DNA from: Rhodococcus antarcticus
Lineage (GTDB): Bacteria; Actinomycetota; Actinomycetes; Mycobacteriales; Mycobacteriaceae
Direction: 5' to 3'
Length of the DNA: 64,000 nt
Assembly (NCBI RefSeq): GCF_026153295.1
Contig: NZ_CP110615.1
Location: forward strand, 1,674,001 to 1,738,000
Part shown: positions 1-8,020 of the stretch, piece by piece
How the letters are laid out: each line of letters opens with the position of its first letter
How positions within the stretch are numbered: the stretch's first letter is position 1
The notes under the pieces: generated by a model
The model's database searches: none
Told to the model about the DNA's origin: nothing
The model's input: only the letters and a program-made list of their open reading frames with translations
Position numbers and translations under genes: made by a program

Positions 1-312
1 CTCGAGGCGCTCGTTGAGAAGCTCCTCCAGCTCGTCGGTGGAGCGACGCTCGAGAAGCATGTCCCAGTGCGTCCGCGCCGGCTTCACCTTCTTGGCCTCG
101 GGTGCGACGCCGTCGAGCAGCGCGGACTCACGGCCGTGCAGGCGGCACTCCCAGGTGCCGGGGAACTCGGCGTCGTCGGCGAACGGCACCTCGAAGGTGT
201 GACCCTTCGGGCACTCGTACCGCGCCGCCTGGCGCGGGGCCAGGTCGTGGTCGCGGTCGGTCTCGTAGCTCACCGCTCCGAGCCGGCTGCCCCGCAGGAC
301 TCGATCGGCCAT
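1..312 (-). CDS. rbpA: RNA polymerase-binding protein RbpA (C-terminus cut by window edge)
   Basis: RbpA is an actinobacterial transcription factor that binds the principal sigma factor and RNA polymerase and stabilises the open promoter complex. The visible 104 residues begin MADRVLRGSRLGAVSYETD and contain the zinc-ribbon-like core (YECPKGHTF, then WECRLHG), followed by the basic linker (KKVKPARTHWDML) and the acidic sigma-interaction domain (RRSTDELEELLNERL). The family is about 110-125 residues, so only the last few residues are lost beyond position 1. The ATG at 310-312 is the natural family start. It is a strong marker for an actinomycete chromosome. Confidence 0.95.
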   Translation of the reverse strand, partial: MADRVLRGSRLGAVSYETDRDHDLAPRQAARYECPKGHTFEVPFADDAEFPGTWECRLHGRESALLDGVAPEAKKVKPARTHWDMLLERRSTDELEELLNERLE

Positions 313-451
313 GGTGGTGTCCTCTCCTGAAGTCGAGCTCGTGCACCCACGACGTGTGCGCGGGTGCGCATTCGTTCCTGTGCTGGTCAACGACGCGACC
401 GGGCTGGACGTTCCCCCGTCACCCGGTGTTCGGCTGCGCGGGTGAGCAGGT

Positions 452-1168
452 TCACCCCAGGGGTAACTGGTCCTGCTCCTCGACGACGGGGCCCAGGTCG
501 CCGAGACGGTGGTGACGGCGACAGAGCACCTGGTAGCGGACCTCGGGAGCTGATCCCGCCGCCTCCACGCGGGCCGTGTCCGCCACCACCACCGTGTCAC
601 CGCTGCGCGCAACCCGCCCGTCGACCACCCGGGCGTTGAACCTCCCCTCGAGGCCGCACCAGCAGAGCACCTGCACCTGGACGGGCACCACCTCGTCGGC
701 CAGCTCCACCAGCCGCTGCGCCCCGGGGAAGAGCTGGCCGCGGAAGTCGGTGGCGATGCCGAAGCAGAACACGTCCACCTGGGAGTCGTCCGCGAGCTCG
801 GCGAGCTGCTCCACCTGGGCGGGGGAGAGGAACTGGGCCTCGTCGACCACGAGGTAGTCCACCCGGCACCCGCTGGACCAGCGGTCCCGCACGAGGGTGC
901 GCAGGTCCGCGGCGGCGTCGACCTCCACGGCGTCCCGGACGATGCCGATGCGGCTGGAGATCTGCGGGGCGCCGGAGCGGTCGTGCCGGGTCAGCAGCAT
1001 CCCTCGGCGGCCCTGCCGGGTCTGGTTGTGGTCGATCTGCAGCGCGAGGGTGGACTTGCCGCAGTCCATCGGCCCGTGGAAGAAGCGCACGTGCCCGGCG
1101 ACGGGGCGGGCCCGCCGGGAACCCGCGGCCGGCACCGAGGACAGCGCGTCGGTCGGGTCGGTGCTCAC
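452..1168 (-). CDS. tdk: thymidine kinase
   Basis: Type II thymidine kinase (238 residues): ATP-dependent phosphorylation of thymidine to dTMP in the cytosolic pyrimidine salvage pathway. The P-loop GPMDCGKST is at residues 32-40, the Walker B/catalytic-Glu segment is LVVDEAQFL, and the lasso region carries the Zn-binding cysteines (CWCGLEGRFNAR and a later CRRHH). I chose the GTG at 1168 (VSTDPTD) because upstream codons in this frame encode low-complexity Arg/Gly sequence with no family match. It stands alone between rbpA and the GDPD gene, all on the minus strand. Confidence 0.93.
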   Translation of the reverse strand: MSTDPTDALSSVPAAGSRRARPVAGHVRFFHGPMDCGKSTLALQIDHNQTRQGRRGMLLTRHDRSGAPQISSRIGIVRDAVEVDAAADLRTLVRDRWSSGCRVDYLVVDEAQFLSPAQVEQLAELADDSQVDVFCFGIATDFRGQLFPGAQRLVELADEVVPVQVQVLCWCGLEGRFNARVVDGRVARSGDTVVVADTARVEAAGSAPEVRYQVLCRRHHRLGDLGPVVEEQDQLPLG

Positions 1169-1320
1169 CCGCCCATCCTGGCGCAGGCGCCCGGAGCACC
1201 CAAACGACGCGACCTGGGGACGCCGGGCGCGCGAGGCCCCCAGGGTGGACGCGCCGCGACGTCGGGGTGCACGACCCGCGGGCAGCGGGCTCGACGCGGG
1301 GTGTTGGTCACGGAGCTTCG

Positions 1321-2106
1321 CTAGGCGCCGTGACGTCGCTCCCCGCGGACCTCGAGCACCTCCTGCAGCACGTCCGGGGCGTCGGTGATGATCCCGTCCA
1401 CACCCAGGTCGAGCAGCCGGACCATGCTCGTGCGGTCGTCGACGGTCCACACGTGCACCTCCCGGCCGCCGCGGTGGGCCTCGTGCACCAGGCGCCGGTC
1501 GACCAGCCGCACCCCGGGGACGCCGACGGGTACCTGGACGACGTCGCCGCGCGGCAGGCCCGTGGCGGGCAGCGCCACCGGCAGCACCGATCGCGCCCGG
1601 AGCGCCGCCACCGAGCGCGGCCCCAGCGCGGTGAGCAGCCGTCGCCCGGCCAGCCGGCGCACCCGTTCCAGGCGGGACTCCGAGAACGAGGCCAGGCAGA
1701 CGCGGTGCCAGGCGTCGGTGGCCTCCAGGACGGCCAGCACGGGCAGCACGGCGGCGTCGGTCTTGAGGTCGAGGTTCAGCCGCACCCCCGGCAGGGCGGT
1801 GAGCACCTCCCGCAGGGTGGGCACCGGCTCCCGCCCGCCGACGAGAACCTCACCGACCTCGCGCAGCGTCAACCGGCCCACCGCGCCCTCGGACGTGGTG
1901 GTGCGGCCGAGGGTGAGGTCGTGGTGCAGCACCACGTGGCCGTCGGCGGTGGCCTGCGCGTCGGTCTCCACGTAGGCGTAGCCCTCGGCCACGGCACGGG
2001 TGAACGCCACCAGGGTGTTCTCCAGCCCGGCCGTCCCGCCGGTGTGCCAGCCGCGGTGGGCCATGGCGCGCGGGTGCGGCCCGGCGAGGAAGGGGTGCTG
2101 GGCCAC
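1321..2106 (-). CDS. glycerophosphodiester phosphodiesterase (GDPD/UgpQ family)
   Basis: A 261-residue TIM-barrel phosphodiesterase that hydrolyses glycerophosphodiesters to glycerol-3-phosphate and an alcohol. Signature elements in order: AHRGW (catalytic His/Arg), ENTLVAF, YVETDAQATADG (metal-binding Glu/Asp), VVLHHDLTLGRTT, LDLK, and the C-terminal HVWTVDD and GVDGIITDAP. No signal peptide, so probably cytosolic. The GTG at 2106 (VAQHPFLAG) leaves just enough sequence before the catalytic HRG. The start lies 20 bases from the divergent zinc-ribbon gene, so both promoters overlap and at least one transcript is probably leaderless. Confidence 0.9.
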   Translation of the reverse strand: MAQHPFLAGPHPRAMAHRGWHTGGTAGLENTLVAFTRAVAEGYAYVETDAQATADGHVVLHHDLTLGRTTTSEGAVGRLTLREVGEVLVGGREPVPTLREVLTALPGVRLNLDLKTDAAVLPVLAVLEATDAWHRVCLASFSESRLERVRRLAGRRLLTALGPRSVAALRARSVLPVALPATGLPRGDVVQVPVGVPGVRLVDRRLVHEAHRGGREVHVWTVDDRTSMVRLLDLGVDGIITDAPDVLQEVLEVRGERRHGA

Positions 2107-2125
2107 GAGCCGTAGTCTGCCGCCC

Positions 2126-2482
2126 GTGGCCGGGCAGGGTGGTTCAGGGGCAGCAGCGCGCACGAGGCGGCCGGTCGCGTGCGCCTGGTGCGGGCGCGAG
2201 GTGTTGGACACCCCGATGGGCCGTCGGCGCCGCTACTGCAAGCAGTCGTGCCGCCAGCGCGCCTACGAGCAGCGGCAGTCGCTCGTCGGGACGGCCGTGC
2301 CCACCGACGCCCTGGTGCTGACCCCGGAGGAGGCGAGCGCGCTGGCCGACCGTGCGTTCGCCCTGCGCTGCGCAGCGGAGGACGTGGCGACCGCCGTGGC
2401 GGACGGGGCGGACGCCGACGAGCTCGGTCCGCTGTGCGCGGAGCTGGTGGCACTGGCCCGGGCGGCCGAGCGCGTCCGCTGA
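2126..2482 (+). CDS. small zinc-ribbon protein, unknown function
   Basis: A 118-residue protein with an N-terminal treble-clef-like knuckle, CAWCGREV followed by RRRYCKQSCRQRAYEQR (C-x2-C ... C-x3-C), then an Ala/Glu-rich helical C-terminus. Such short CxxC proteins are frequent in actinomycetes next to GDPD genes and have no established role; nucleic-acid binding is plausible from the basic knuckle but is inference. GTG at 2126 is chosen because longer versions would run through the GDPD promoter; TAGTCT at 2113-2118 sits where a -10 box would for a leaderless transcript. Confidence 0.72.
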   Translation: MAGQGGSGAAARTRRPVACAWCGREVLDTPMGRRRRYCKQSCRQRAYEQRQSLVGTAVPTDALVLTPEEASALADRAFALRCAAEDVATAVADGADADELGPLCAELVALARAAERVR

Positions 2483-2617
2483 GCCCGGGTCGGCCCCGCC
2501 TCACGCGGGCGCTCCAGGCACGTCTGCGGGCACCTTCCGCGGGCGGGCCGAGCGGCACGTTCCGCGGGCACGACGTCATCGGGCGAGGCGCATCGGCGTG
2601 TCGCGCTCTGGTGCACG

Positions 2618-2632
2618 TGTGACAGGCGCACA
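2618..2632. promoter_or_regulatory. possible CRP/GlxR-like half dyad upstream of the Rpf gene
   Basis: TGTGACAGGCGCACA has the TGTGA half-site and a weak opposing ACA-type half with 5-base spacing, 57 bases before the Rpf-like start. In mycobacteria rpfA is known to be controlled by Crp and MtrA, which makes such a site reasonable. The match to the usual TGTGA-N6-TCACA is imperfect, so this is weak. Confidence 0.25.
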
Positions 2633-2689
2633 CTGAAGGTTTGGCTGAGCCTCTTGTGGCAGGTGGGGCTCGTGTGCCACGGTGCCCGG

Positions 2690-3394
2690 GTGAACCGCAC
2701 CCTCCCTCGCCGTGTCGCCGCTGGCCTGCTTACCCTCGGAACAGTCGTCGGGGTCTCGGTGGGGGTGGGGACGCCTGCCGCGTCTGCCGACCCGTCCTCC
2801 GCCCAGTGGGCGCAGGTGCGCCAGTGCGAGTCCAGCGGGATCTACTCCATCAACACCGGCAACGGGTACTACGGCGCCTACCAGTTCAACCAGGCCACCT
2901 GGAGCAGCGTCGGCGGCAGCGGCCGACCCGACCAGGCCTCCCCGGCCGAGCAGGACTACCGGGCCCTCTACCTGTACCGCATGCGCGGGTGGCAGCCGTG
3001 GACCTGCGCCCAGGGCCTCACCAGCGACGGCGACGCCCGCAGCGGCCGGGTGCCGACCTACGCCGAGGCGGCCTACATCGGGGGTGGCGGAGGCGTTCCG
3101 GCACCGACCCCGCCGCCGGCACCGACCCCGCCGCCGGCACCGACCCCGCCGCCGGCCTCGAGCATCCCGGCGTGGCCTGGGAGCACCTACACCTACGGTG
3201 ACTGCGCGCCGGCCCTGCGCACCTGGCAGCTGCAGATGAACCGCTACGGCTACGGCTTCCAGGGCACCGGGTGCTACTACGACAAGACACGTGCGGCCGT
3301 GCTCGACCTTCAGCGCGCCAACGGCATCAGGGACTCGGGGATCCTCGGACCCAAGACGTGGGCAGCGGCCTACTCGGGTGTCGCGCCGCGCTGA
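2690..3394 (+). CDS. secreted Rpf-like transglycosylase with peptidoglycan-binding domain
   Basis: A 234-residue exported wall-remodelling protein. The GTG at 2690 gives a clear signal peptide (basic VNRTLPRR, hydrophobic core, cleavage near PAASA at residues 29-33). Residues 35-110 match the resuscitation-promoting-factor lysozyme-like fold: WAQVRQCESSG with the catalytic Glu at about 47, then NTGNGYYGAYQFNQATW, and a paired Cys in WTCAQG. A Pro/Ala/Thr linker made of three identical 18-bp repeats (3098-3151) leads to a PG_binding_1-type C-terminal domain (LRTWQLQMNRYGYG, AVLDLQRANGI, GPKTW). Rpf proteins cleave glycan strands and promote regrowth of dormant cells. The 3' end overlaps the convergent DedA gene by 25 bases. 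Confidence 0.88.
   Translation: MNRTLPRRVAAGLLTLGTVVGVSVGVGTPAASADPSSAQWAQVRQCESSGIYSINTGNGYYGAYQFNQATWSSVGGSGRPDQASPAEQDYRALYLYRMRGWQPWTCAQGLTSDGDARSGRVPTYAEAAYIGGGGGVPAPTPPPAPTPPPAPTPPPASSIPAWPGSTYTYGDCAPALRTWQLQMNRYGYGFQGTGCYYDKTRAAVLDLQRANGIRDSGILGPKTWAAAYSGVAPR
3098..3151 (+). repeat. 18-bp tandem repeat, 3 perfect copies, coding
   Basis: Three exact copies of CCGGCACCGACCCCGCCG encode the Pro-Ala-Pro-Thr-Pro-Pro linker between the transglycosylase and peptidoglycan-binding domains of the Rpf-like protein. The repeat length keeps the frame, so copy-number change would only alter linker length. Confidence 0.95.
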
Positions 3395-4005
3395 TCGGTC
3401 GGGCTGGCGGCAGGCCGGTCGGCGCGCCACCGGCTCCACAGCCCCGGCGCCACCGCGATGAGGACCACGACGACGACGCCCGCGACCACGCCCTGCCACA
3501 CGTGCGGGAAGATCGCCCCACCCGCGATCCCGATCCCGCCGTAGAGCGCGGCCCACGCCGACGCGGCCACCACGTCGGCGGCGGCGAACACCGGCAGCGA
3601 GACGTGCAGGCCGATGCACGCCACCATGACCGGGATCCGTCCACCGGGGATGAGCCGCGACAGGGTCAGCACCGCCTTGCCGTGGTCCTCGATCTGGCTC
3701 TGTGCCCGGGCCAGGCGCTCCTCGCTGACGGGCAGGCGCAGCCGCTCCAGCAGCTGCTCGCCACCCCAGCTGGCGAGCTTGTACAGCGCGAGGTCACCCA
3801 CCATCGCCGCGACCGCGGCGACCACGAGCACGGCGATGGTCGCGGGCACGCCCTCCCGCACGGCGAGCACCGCGGCCGCGCTCACGGCCGCCCCCGTGGG
3901 CAGGACGGGCAGCAGCGAGCCCAGGGCCACGATGCTGAACAGCCCGGGCAGCGTCGACGAGCTCGGCAGGCTCAGCGAGGACAGCTCGACGGCCAGCGGG
4001 CTCAT
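3370..4005 (-). CDS. DedA family membrane protein
   Basis: A 211-residue integral membrane protein with 4-5 hydrophobic segments. The family motif region is present: GDLALYKLASWGGEQLL, then the re-entrant SRLIPGGRIPVMVACIG, matching the conserved [FY]-x-R-[FL]-[IV]-P-G-x-R block of DedA proteins, which act as lipid scramblases/flippases such as those for undecaprenyl phosphate. The ATG at 4005 overlaps the stop of the upstream metallo-hydrolase gene (ATGA, 4002-4005), so the two are translationally coupled. Confidence 0.87.
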   Translation of the reverse strand: MSPLAVELSSLSLPSSSTLPGLFSIVALGSLLPVLPTGAAVSAAAVLAVREGVPATIAVLVVAAVAAMVGDLALYKLASWGGEQLLERLRLPVSEERLARAQSQIEDHGKAVLTLSRLIPGGRIPVMVACIGLHVSLPVFAAADVVAASAWAALYGGIGIAGGAIFPHVWQGVVAGVVVVVLIAVAPGLWSRWRADRPAASPTDQRGATPE

Positions 4006-4793
4006 CCCAGGACCTCGTCGAGGACCAGGGAGCCACCGGGGACGAGCTCCACCGCGCGCACCCCGCGCTCGGTCGCGCACCGGACGAACTCCGCCCCGGG
4101 CGGGGCGAACATCTCCGGGTGCAGCCGGTCGCAGCCCAGCGGCCACAGCGTGCCGAAGTGCACGGGCACGGCGAGGCGGGGCCGGAGCAGCTCCGCGGCC
4201 TCGGCGGCGCGGGCGGAGTCCATGTGTCCCGGTCCCAGGCTCGGGCCCCAGCCCCCCACCGGCAGCAGGGCCAGGTCGCAGTCCGGGGCCCAGCCGGCCA
4301 TGTCGTCGGTCAGCGCGGTGTCGCCGGCGAAGTAGGTGCGGCGGCGCCCCTGGACGACGAACCCCAGGGCGGGGCAGTCCTGCCGTCCGCGGGGCAGCCT
4401 CCGTCCGTCGTGCACCGCAGGGACCACGTGCACGGTCAGCGCCCCCAGGGTCACCTCGTCACCGGGGGAGACCTCGATCAGGTGGTGGCCGGTGCGGGCG
4501 AGCCCGCGCACCCGCCGGGTCGCACCCCGCGGCAGGACCACCGGCACGTCGAACGGGATCCGCCGCAGCGAACCGACGTGCAGGTGGTCGGAGTGCAGGT
4601 GGGAGACGAGGACCCCGTCCACCCGCGCCGCCGACGCGGGCGGGGCGCTGCCGCGCCGCCGGTGCAGGTGCGCCACCCGGTCGGTGAGCACCGGATCGGT
4701 CAGCACGGTGGTGCCGGAGTCGGTGAGGGCGACGGTGCCGTGGCCCCACCACGTGACCCTGGCGGGCCCGGGGACAGCAGGGTTGTCGGACAC
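4002..4793 (-). CDS. metallo-beta-lactamase fold hydrolase (UlaG/YtnP-like)
   Basis: A 263-residue MBL-fold protein. The metal ligands follow the family pattern HLHSDHLH, a downstream His in the AVHDG segment, GDTALTDD, and PVHFGT near the C-terminus. The opening VTWWGHGTVALTDSGTTVLTDP is typical of the UlaG-like branch (lactonase or phosphodiesterase-type hydrolases), but the substrate cannot be read from sequence. No signal peptide. It is the first gene of a two-gene operon with DedA and lies divergent to the 4830 gene, with only 36 bases between them. Confidence 0.87.
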   Translation of the reverse strand: MSDNPAVPGPARVTWWGHGTVALTDSGTTVLTDPVLTDRVAHLHRRRGSAPPASAARVDGVLVSHLHSDHLHVGSLRRIPFDVPVVLPRGATRRVRGLARTGHHLIEVSPGDEVTLGALTVHVVPAVHDGRRLPRGRQDCPALGFVVQGRRRTYFAGDTALTDDMAGWAPDCDLALLPVGGWGPSLGPGHMDSARAAEAAELLRPRLAVPVHFGTLWPLGCDRLHPEMFAPPGAEFVRCATERGVRAVELVPGGSLVLDEVLG

Positions 4794-4829
4794 GCCCCCT
4801 ACTGTTCCAGGTGAGCGCGGGGAGGTGCG

Positions 4830-6902
4830 GTGCGGAGGTTCCGCGAGGGTGTGCGGGGGGTCGGGGAGTTCTGCGTGCTCTGGTTCAGCGCCGCACTCAC
4901 CCTGGCCCTGCTGGCGGCCGCGCTACCGGGCTTCCAGCTGCAGAGCTCGGACGAGACGGGCATCTCCGAGCTTCTCGGCCGGGCCGTCCTGCTGGCCTGG
5001 GCGTTCGGGATCCTGAACGCGCTGCTGTGGCCGCTGCTGGTGCAGGCGCTGCTCCGGGTGTCGGCCCTGCTCGTGCTGGTGGCGCTGTTCGTGGTCAACG
5101 GTTCGCTGATGCTGCTGGCCCTGCGCGTCGTGCCCGAGGCCCGGGTGACCTACCTGCCGGACGCGCTGCTCATCTCGCTGGTCCTCTCCACGGTGACCTC
5201 GCTGGTGTCCGGGGCGATGGCCGCCCGCACCGACGACTCCTACCAGCTCATGCTCGTCCGCCGGTCCCGTCGGCGGATCCGCCGCAGCGGTGCGACCGTC
5301 GAGCACTCCACACCCGGACTGCTGTGCCTGCAGCTCGACGGGCTGGGTCACGAGGTGCTCCGGCGGGCCGTCGTCCGCGGCGACGTGCCGAACCTGGCCC
5401 GGCTGCTGCGCTGCGGCTCGCACCGCCTCCAGTGCTGGCACACCGACTGGAGCAGCCAGACCGGGGCGAGCCAGCTCGGCATCCTGCACGGTGACAACAC
5501 CGAGGTACCGGCATTCCGGTGGTACGAGAAGGACACCGGCCGGGTGCTCGTCATGAGCAGCCCGTCGGACACCCACGAGGTGGAGGAGCGGATGGCGCAG
5601 CGGCACGGGCTGCTCGCCGACGACGGTGCGAGCCACGGCAACCTGTTCACCGGCGGCGCCGAGCACTCGACGCTGGTGGTGAGCACCTTCCGGCACTCGC
5701 GCGGGGTGCGGGGCAGAGCGGGGTACGGCTCGTACTTCGTGGATCCCTCCAACACGGTCCGCACGAGCCTGCGGCTGGTGGCCGAGGTGGTCCGCGAGGT
5801 GGTGCAGGGACTGCGCCAGCGCCGCCTGGACATCCGGCCCCGGGTGCGGCGCGGCGGGACGTACCCGTTCGTCCGTGCGTTCGCCACGGTGGTGGAGACC
5901 GACGTGGTGGTCGCGGCCGTGGCCGGTGCGCTGCTGGAGGGTCGCAGCATCATCTATGCCGACCTGGTCGGCTACGACGAGGTGGCGCACCACTCGGGGG
6001 TCGAGCGCCCGGAGACCATGGCCGTCCTGCGTCGCCTCGATGCCGAGATCGGCCTGCTGGTGAAGGTGGCCGCGCGCGCCGCACGGCGCTACGAGCTGGT
6101 GGTGCTCTCCGACCACGGGCAGAGCCAGGGCAAGCCGTTCCGTGCCCGCTACGGATCGTCGCTGGAGGACCTGGTGCGCCGGGGCTGCGCGCTGGACGGG
6201 TCCGGGCGCCCCACGCGCCGACCTCGCACCGAGGGCCGTGGCGCCGAGGCACGCGCTGCCTCCACGCGGGCGGTTCGGCCGCCGGCGCCACCCGTGGTGG
6301 CAGAGCACGAGCCCGTCGTGCTCTGCTCCGGCAACCTGGGCCTGGTCAGCTTCCCGGACCTCCCGGGCCGCGCGACGCTGGAGGCCATCGACGCGCTGCA
6401 CCCCGGGCTCGTGGAGGACCTGCTGGCCCACGAGGGCATCGGGTTCGTCCTCGTCGCGCGCGAGCACGGTGGCAGCGTCGTCATCGGGCGCTCCGGCAGC
6501 GTGGTGCTGGCCACGGGCGCCGTGCACGGGACCGATCCGCTCGCCCCGTTCGGGCCCGGAGCGCTGGAGGTGGTGCGGCGGACCGACGCCTTCCCGCACG
6601 TCGCCGACCTCATGGTGAACAGCGCCTACTTCCCGGACACCGACGAGGTGAGCGCGTTCGAGGAGCAGGTGGGATCGCACGGCGGGCTCGGCGGACAGCA
6701 GAGCGTCGCGTTCCTGCTGCACCCCGCGCACCTGCCCCCGCCCGCGGCGCACCTGCAGGGCGCGGTGGCCGTGCACGACGTGCTGCGGGGGTGGCAGGAC
6801 CACCTGCAGCACCCTGCTCCCGACAGCGTTCCCGCGCCGGAGAGCACAGCGGCCGCGGTGGCCCCCGCTGCGTCACGGCCCACCGCCGATCAGCCGGGCT
6901 GA
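4830..6902 (+). CDS. phage-holin-family membrane domain fused to a phosphodiesterase/alkaline-phosphatase-fold domain
   Basis: A 690-residue two-part protein. Residues 1-135 hold four hydrophobic helices resembling the holin/PspC-like membrane family (LLGRAVLLAWAFGILNALLW; VVNGSLMLLAL). After a basic Arg-rich stretch comes a soluble domain with the alkaline-phosphatase superfamily layout: LQLDGLG (metal Asp), a Thr/Ser nucleophile region (WSSQTGASQLGILHG), YADLVGYDEVAHHSG (metal Asp and His), VVLSDHGQSQG (DHG metal site) and a late GSHGGLGG His. This is the layout of nucleotide pyrophosphatase/phosphodiesterases, here tethered to the membrane. The GTG at 4830 fits; TACTGT at 4800-4805 could be the -10 box. 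Substrate unknown. Confidence 0.85.
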   Translation: MRRFREGVRGVGEFCVLWFSAALTLALLAAALPGFQLQSSDETGISELLGRAVLLAWAFGILNALLWPLLVQALLRVSALLVLVALFVVNGSLMLLALRVVPEARVTYLPDALLISLVLSTVTSLVSGAMAARTDDSYQLMLVRRSRRRIRRSGATVEHSTPGLLCLQLDGLGHEVLRRAVVRGDVPNLARLLRCGSHRLQCWHTDWSSQTGASQLGILHGDNTEVPAFRWYEKDTGRVLVMSSPSDTHEVEERMAQRHGLLADDGASHGNLFTGGAEHSTLVVSTFRHSRGVRGRAGYGSYFVDPSNTVRTSLRLVAEVVREVVQGLRQRRLDIRPRVRRGGTYPFVRAFATVVETDVVVAAVAGALLEGRSIIYADLVGYDEVAHHSGVERPETMAVLRRLDAEIGLLVKVAARAARRYELVVLSDHGQSQGKPFRARYGSSLEDLVRRGCALDGSGRPTRRPRTEGRGAEARAASTRAVRPPAPPVVAEHEPVVLCSGNLGLVSFPDLPGRATLEAIDALHPGLVEDLLAHEGIGFVLVAREHGGSVVIGRSGSVVLATGAVHGTDPLAPFGPGALEVVRRTDAFPHVADLMVNSAYFPDTDEVSAFEEQVGSHGGLGGQQSVAFLLHPAHLPPPAAHLQGAVAVHDVLRGWQDHLQHPAPDSVPAPESTAAAVAPAASRPTADQPG

Positions 6903-6935
6903 GCTGCGCCGGACGCTGCTGCCAGACTCCCGGGC

Positions 6936-7787
6936 ATGGCTTCCGTGCGATCCGGGTCCGTCGTCGTGGCGGGCCTGTGCTCGCCCCTGCTCAGCGCGGG
7001 CGACGACAGCGCCACCACCGCCGCGGTCATGGTGCACGGCAACCCCGGCTCGTCCCACGACTGGCGCGGGGTGCTGGCCGCGGTGGGGGAGCACACCCGG
7101 GCCCTCGCGATGGACATGCCGGGGTTCGGCCAGGCCGACAAGCCCCGCAGCTTCGACCACACCGTCGAGGGTTACGCCGCGCACCTCGAGGCGGCGCGGA
7201 TCGAGCTCGGCGTGCAGCAGGTGCACCTGGTGCTGCACGACTTCGGCGGGCCCTGGGGCCTGGCCTGGGCCGCCGGGCACCCCGAGCTGGTGGCCAGCGT
7301 GACGCTGGTCAACACCGGCGTGCTGCAGGCCTACCGCTGGCACTGGCTCGCCCGGCTGTGGCAGACCCCGCGGCTCGGCGAGGCGTTCATGGCGCAGCAA
7401 CCTCCTCGCTGGCTGTTCAGGGCCCTGCTCGACCACGGCTACGCCCGGAGGCCCCGGCCGCCCAGGCTGCCGCGGGCGTTCCTCGACCACATGGGCCACG
7501 ACTTCGACGCCGACACCCGGCACGCCGTCCTGCGGCTGTACCGGGCCTCGGAGCACCTCACCGACCGCGCGCCGGAGCTGGTGGCCGCACTGAGCCGGAT
7601 CGACTGCCCCGCCCTGGTCCTCTGGGGTGCCCGCGACCACTACATCGGAGCCGAGCAGGCGCTGCGCCAGCGCGCGGCGTTCCCCCGCGCGGAGGTCGTC
7701 GTGCTGCCGGGCTCCGGCCACTGGCCCATGGTCGACGACCCCGACGTGTGCGCCGGGCTCGTGAGCGACTTCGTCGCCGGTGCGTGA
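6936..7787 (+). CDS. alpha/beta hydrolase, haloalkane-dehalogenase/epoxide-hydrolase type
   Basis: A 283-residue soluble hydrolase. HGNPGSS (34-40) forms the oxyanion loop; the nucleophile elbow is LVLHDFGGPWG with Asp102 rather than Ser, the pattern of haloalkane dehalogenases and epoxide hydrolases. The acid is in WGARDHYIG and the catalytic His in GSGHWPMVDD. The family would attack an alkyl halide, epoxide or similar substrate through an aspartyl-ester intermediate; the actual substrate cannot be assigned. The ATG at 6936 is 34 bases after the upstream stop. Confidence 0.86.
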   Translation: MASVRSGSVVVAGLCSPLLSAGDDSATTAAVMVHGNPGSSHDWRGVLAAVGEHTRALAMDMPGFGQADKPRSFDHTVEGYAAHLEAARIELGVQQVHLVLHDFGGPWGLAWAAGHPELVASVTLVNTGVLQAYRWHWLARLWQTPRLGEAFMAQQPPRWLFRALLDHGYARRPRPPRLPRAFLDHMGHDFDADTRHAVLRLYRASEHLTDRAPELVAALSRIDCPALVLWGARDHYIGAEQALRQRAAFPRAEVVVLPGSGHWPMVDDPDVCAGLVSDFVAGA

Positions 7788-7838
7788 AGGTCGGGGACAG
7801 GTGCCCCCCTGCCACCGACGACCTCCACCGCCCCCGCG

Positions 7839-8020
7839 AGGGCCGGCGGGCGGCTGATCAGCCCGGTCGACGACGTGGCCGTGTGGACGATCCCCTGCGT
7901 GGTGGTCCGCGGCGGGTGCCGCAGGCAGCGCGTGGTGGCCCACCTGCTGGCGGGCGCCGTGGAGTGGGTCCGGTCCCGGCGGGTGCCGGCCGTCGAGGCG
8001 CACCCGTCGACACCGGCTCA
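7839..8020 (+). pseudogene. GNAT acetyltransferase remnant
   Basis: The forward frame through GTG 7875 reads VDDVAVWTIPCVVVRGGCRRQRV, then AHLLAGAVEWVRSRRVPAVEAHP. This matches the acetyl-CoA-binding core of GNAT proteins of the type VDDVPVWSxxCFVVRxxxRRxGVAxALLxxAVxxARxxGxPAVEAYP. Only about 55 residues of a normal ~190 are recognisable. The core RxxGxG/A motif is damaged (CRRQRVVA), no start region is present, and the frame runs on antisense into the ClC gene. I read it as a decayed gene fragment between convergent genes. Confidence 0.6.

Noticed and set aside
2483-2689. A ydaO-type (c-di-AMP) riboswitch before the Rpf-like gene
   Set aside because: Such riboswitches often precede actinobacterial rpf genes, but I could not find the conserved helices and loops in this 207-base region.
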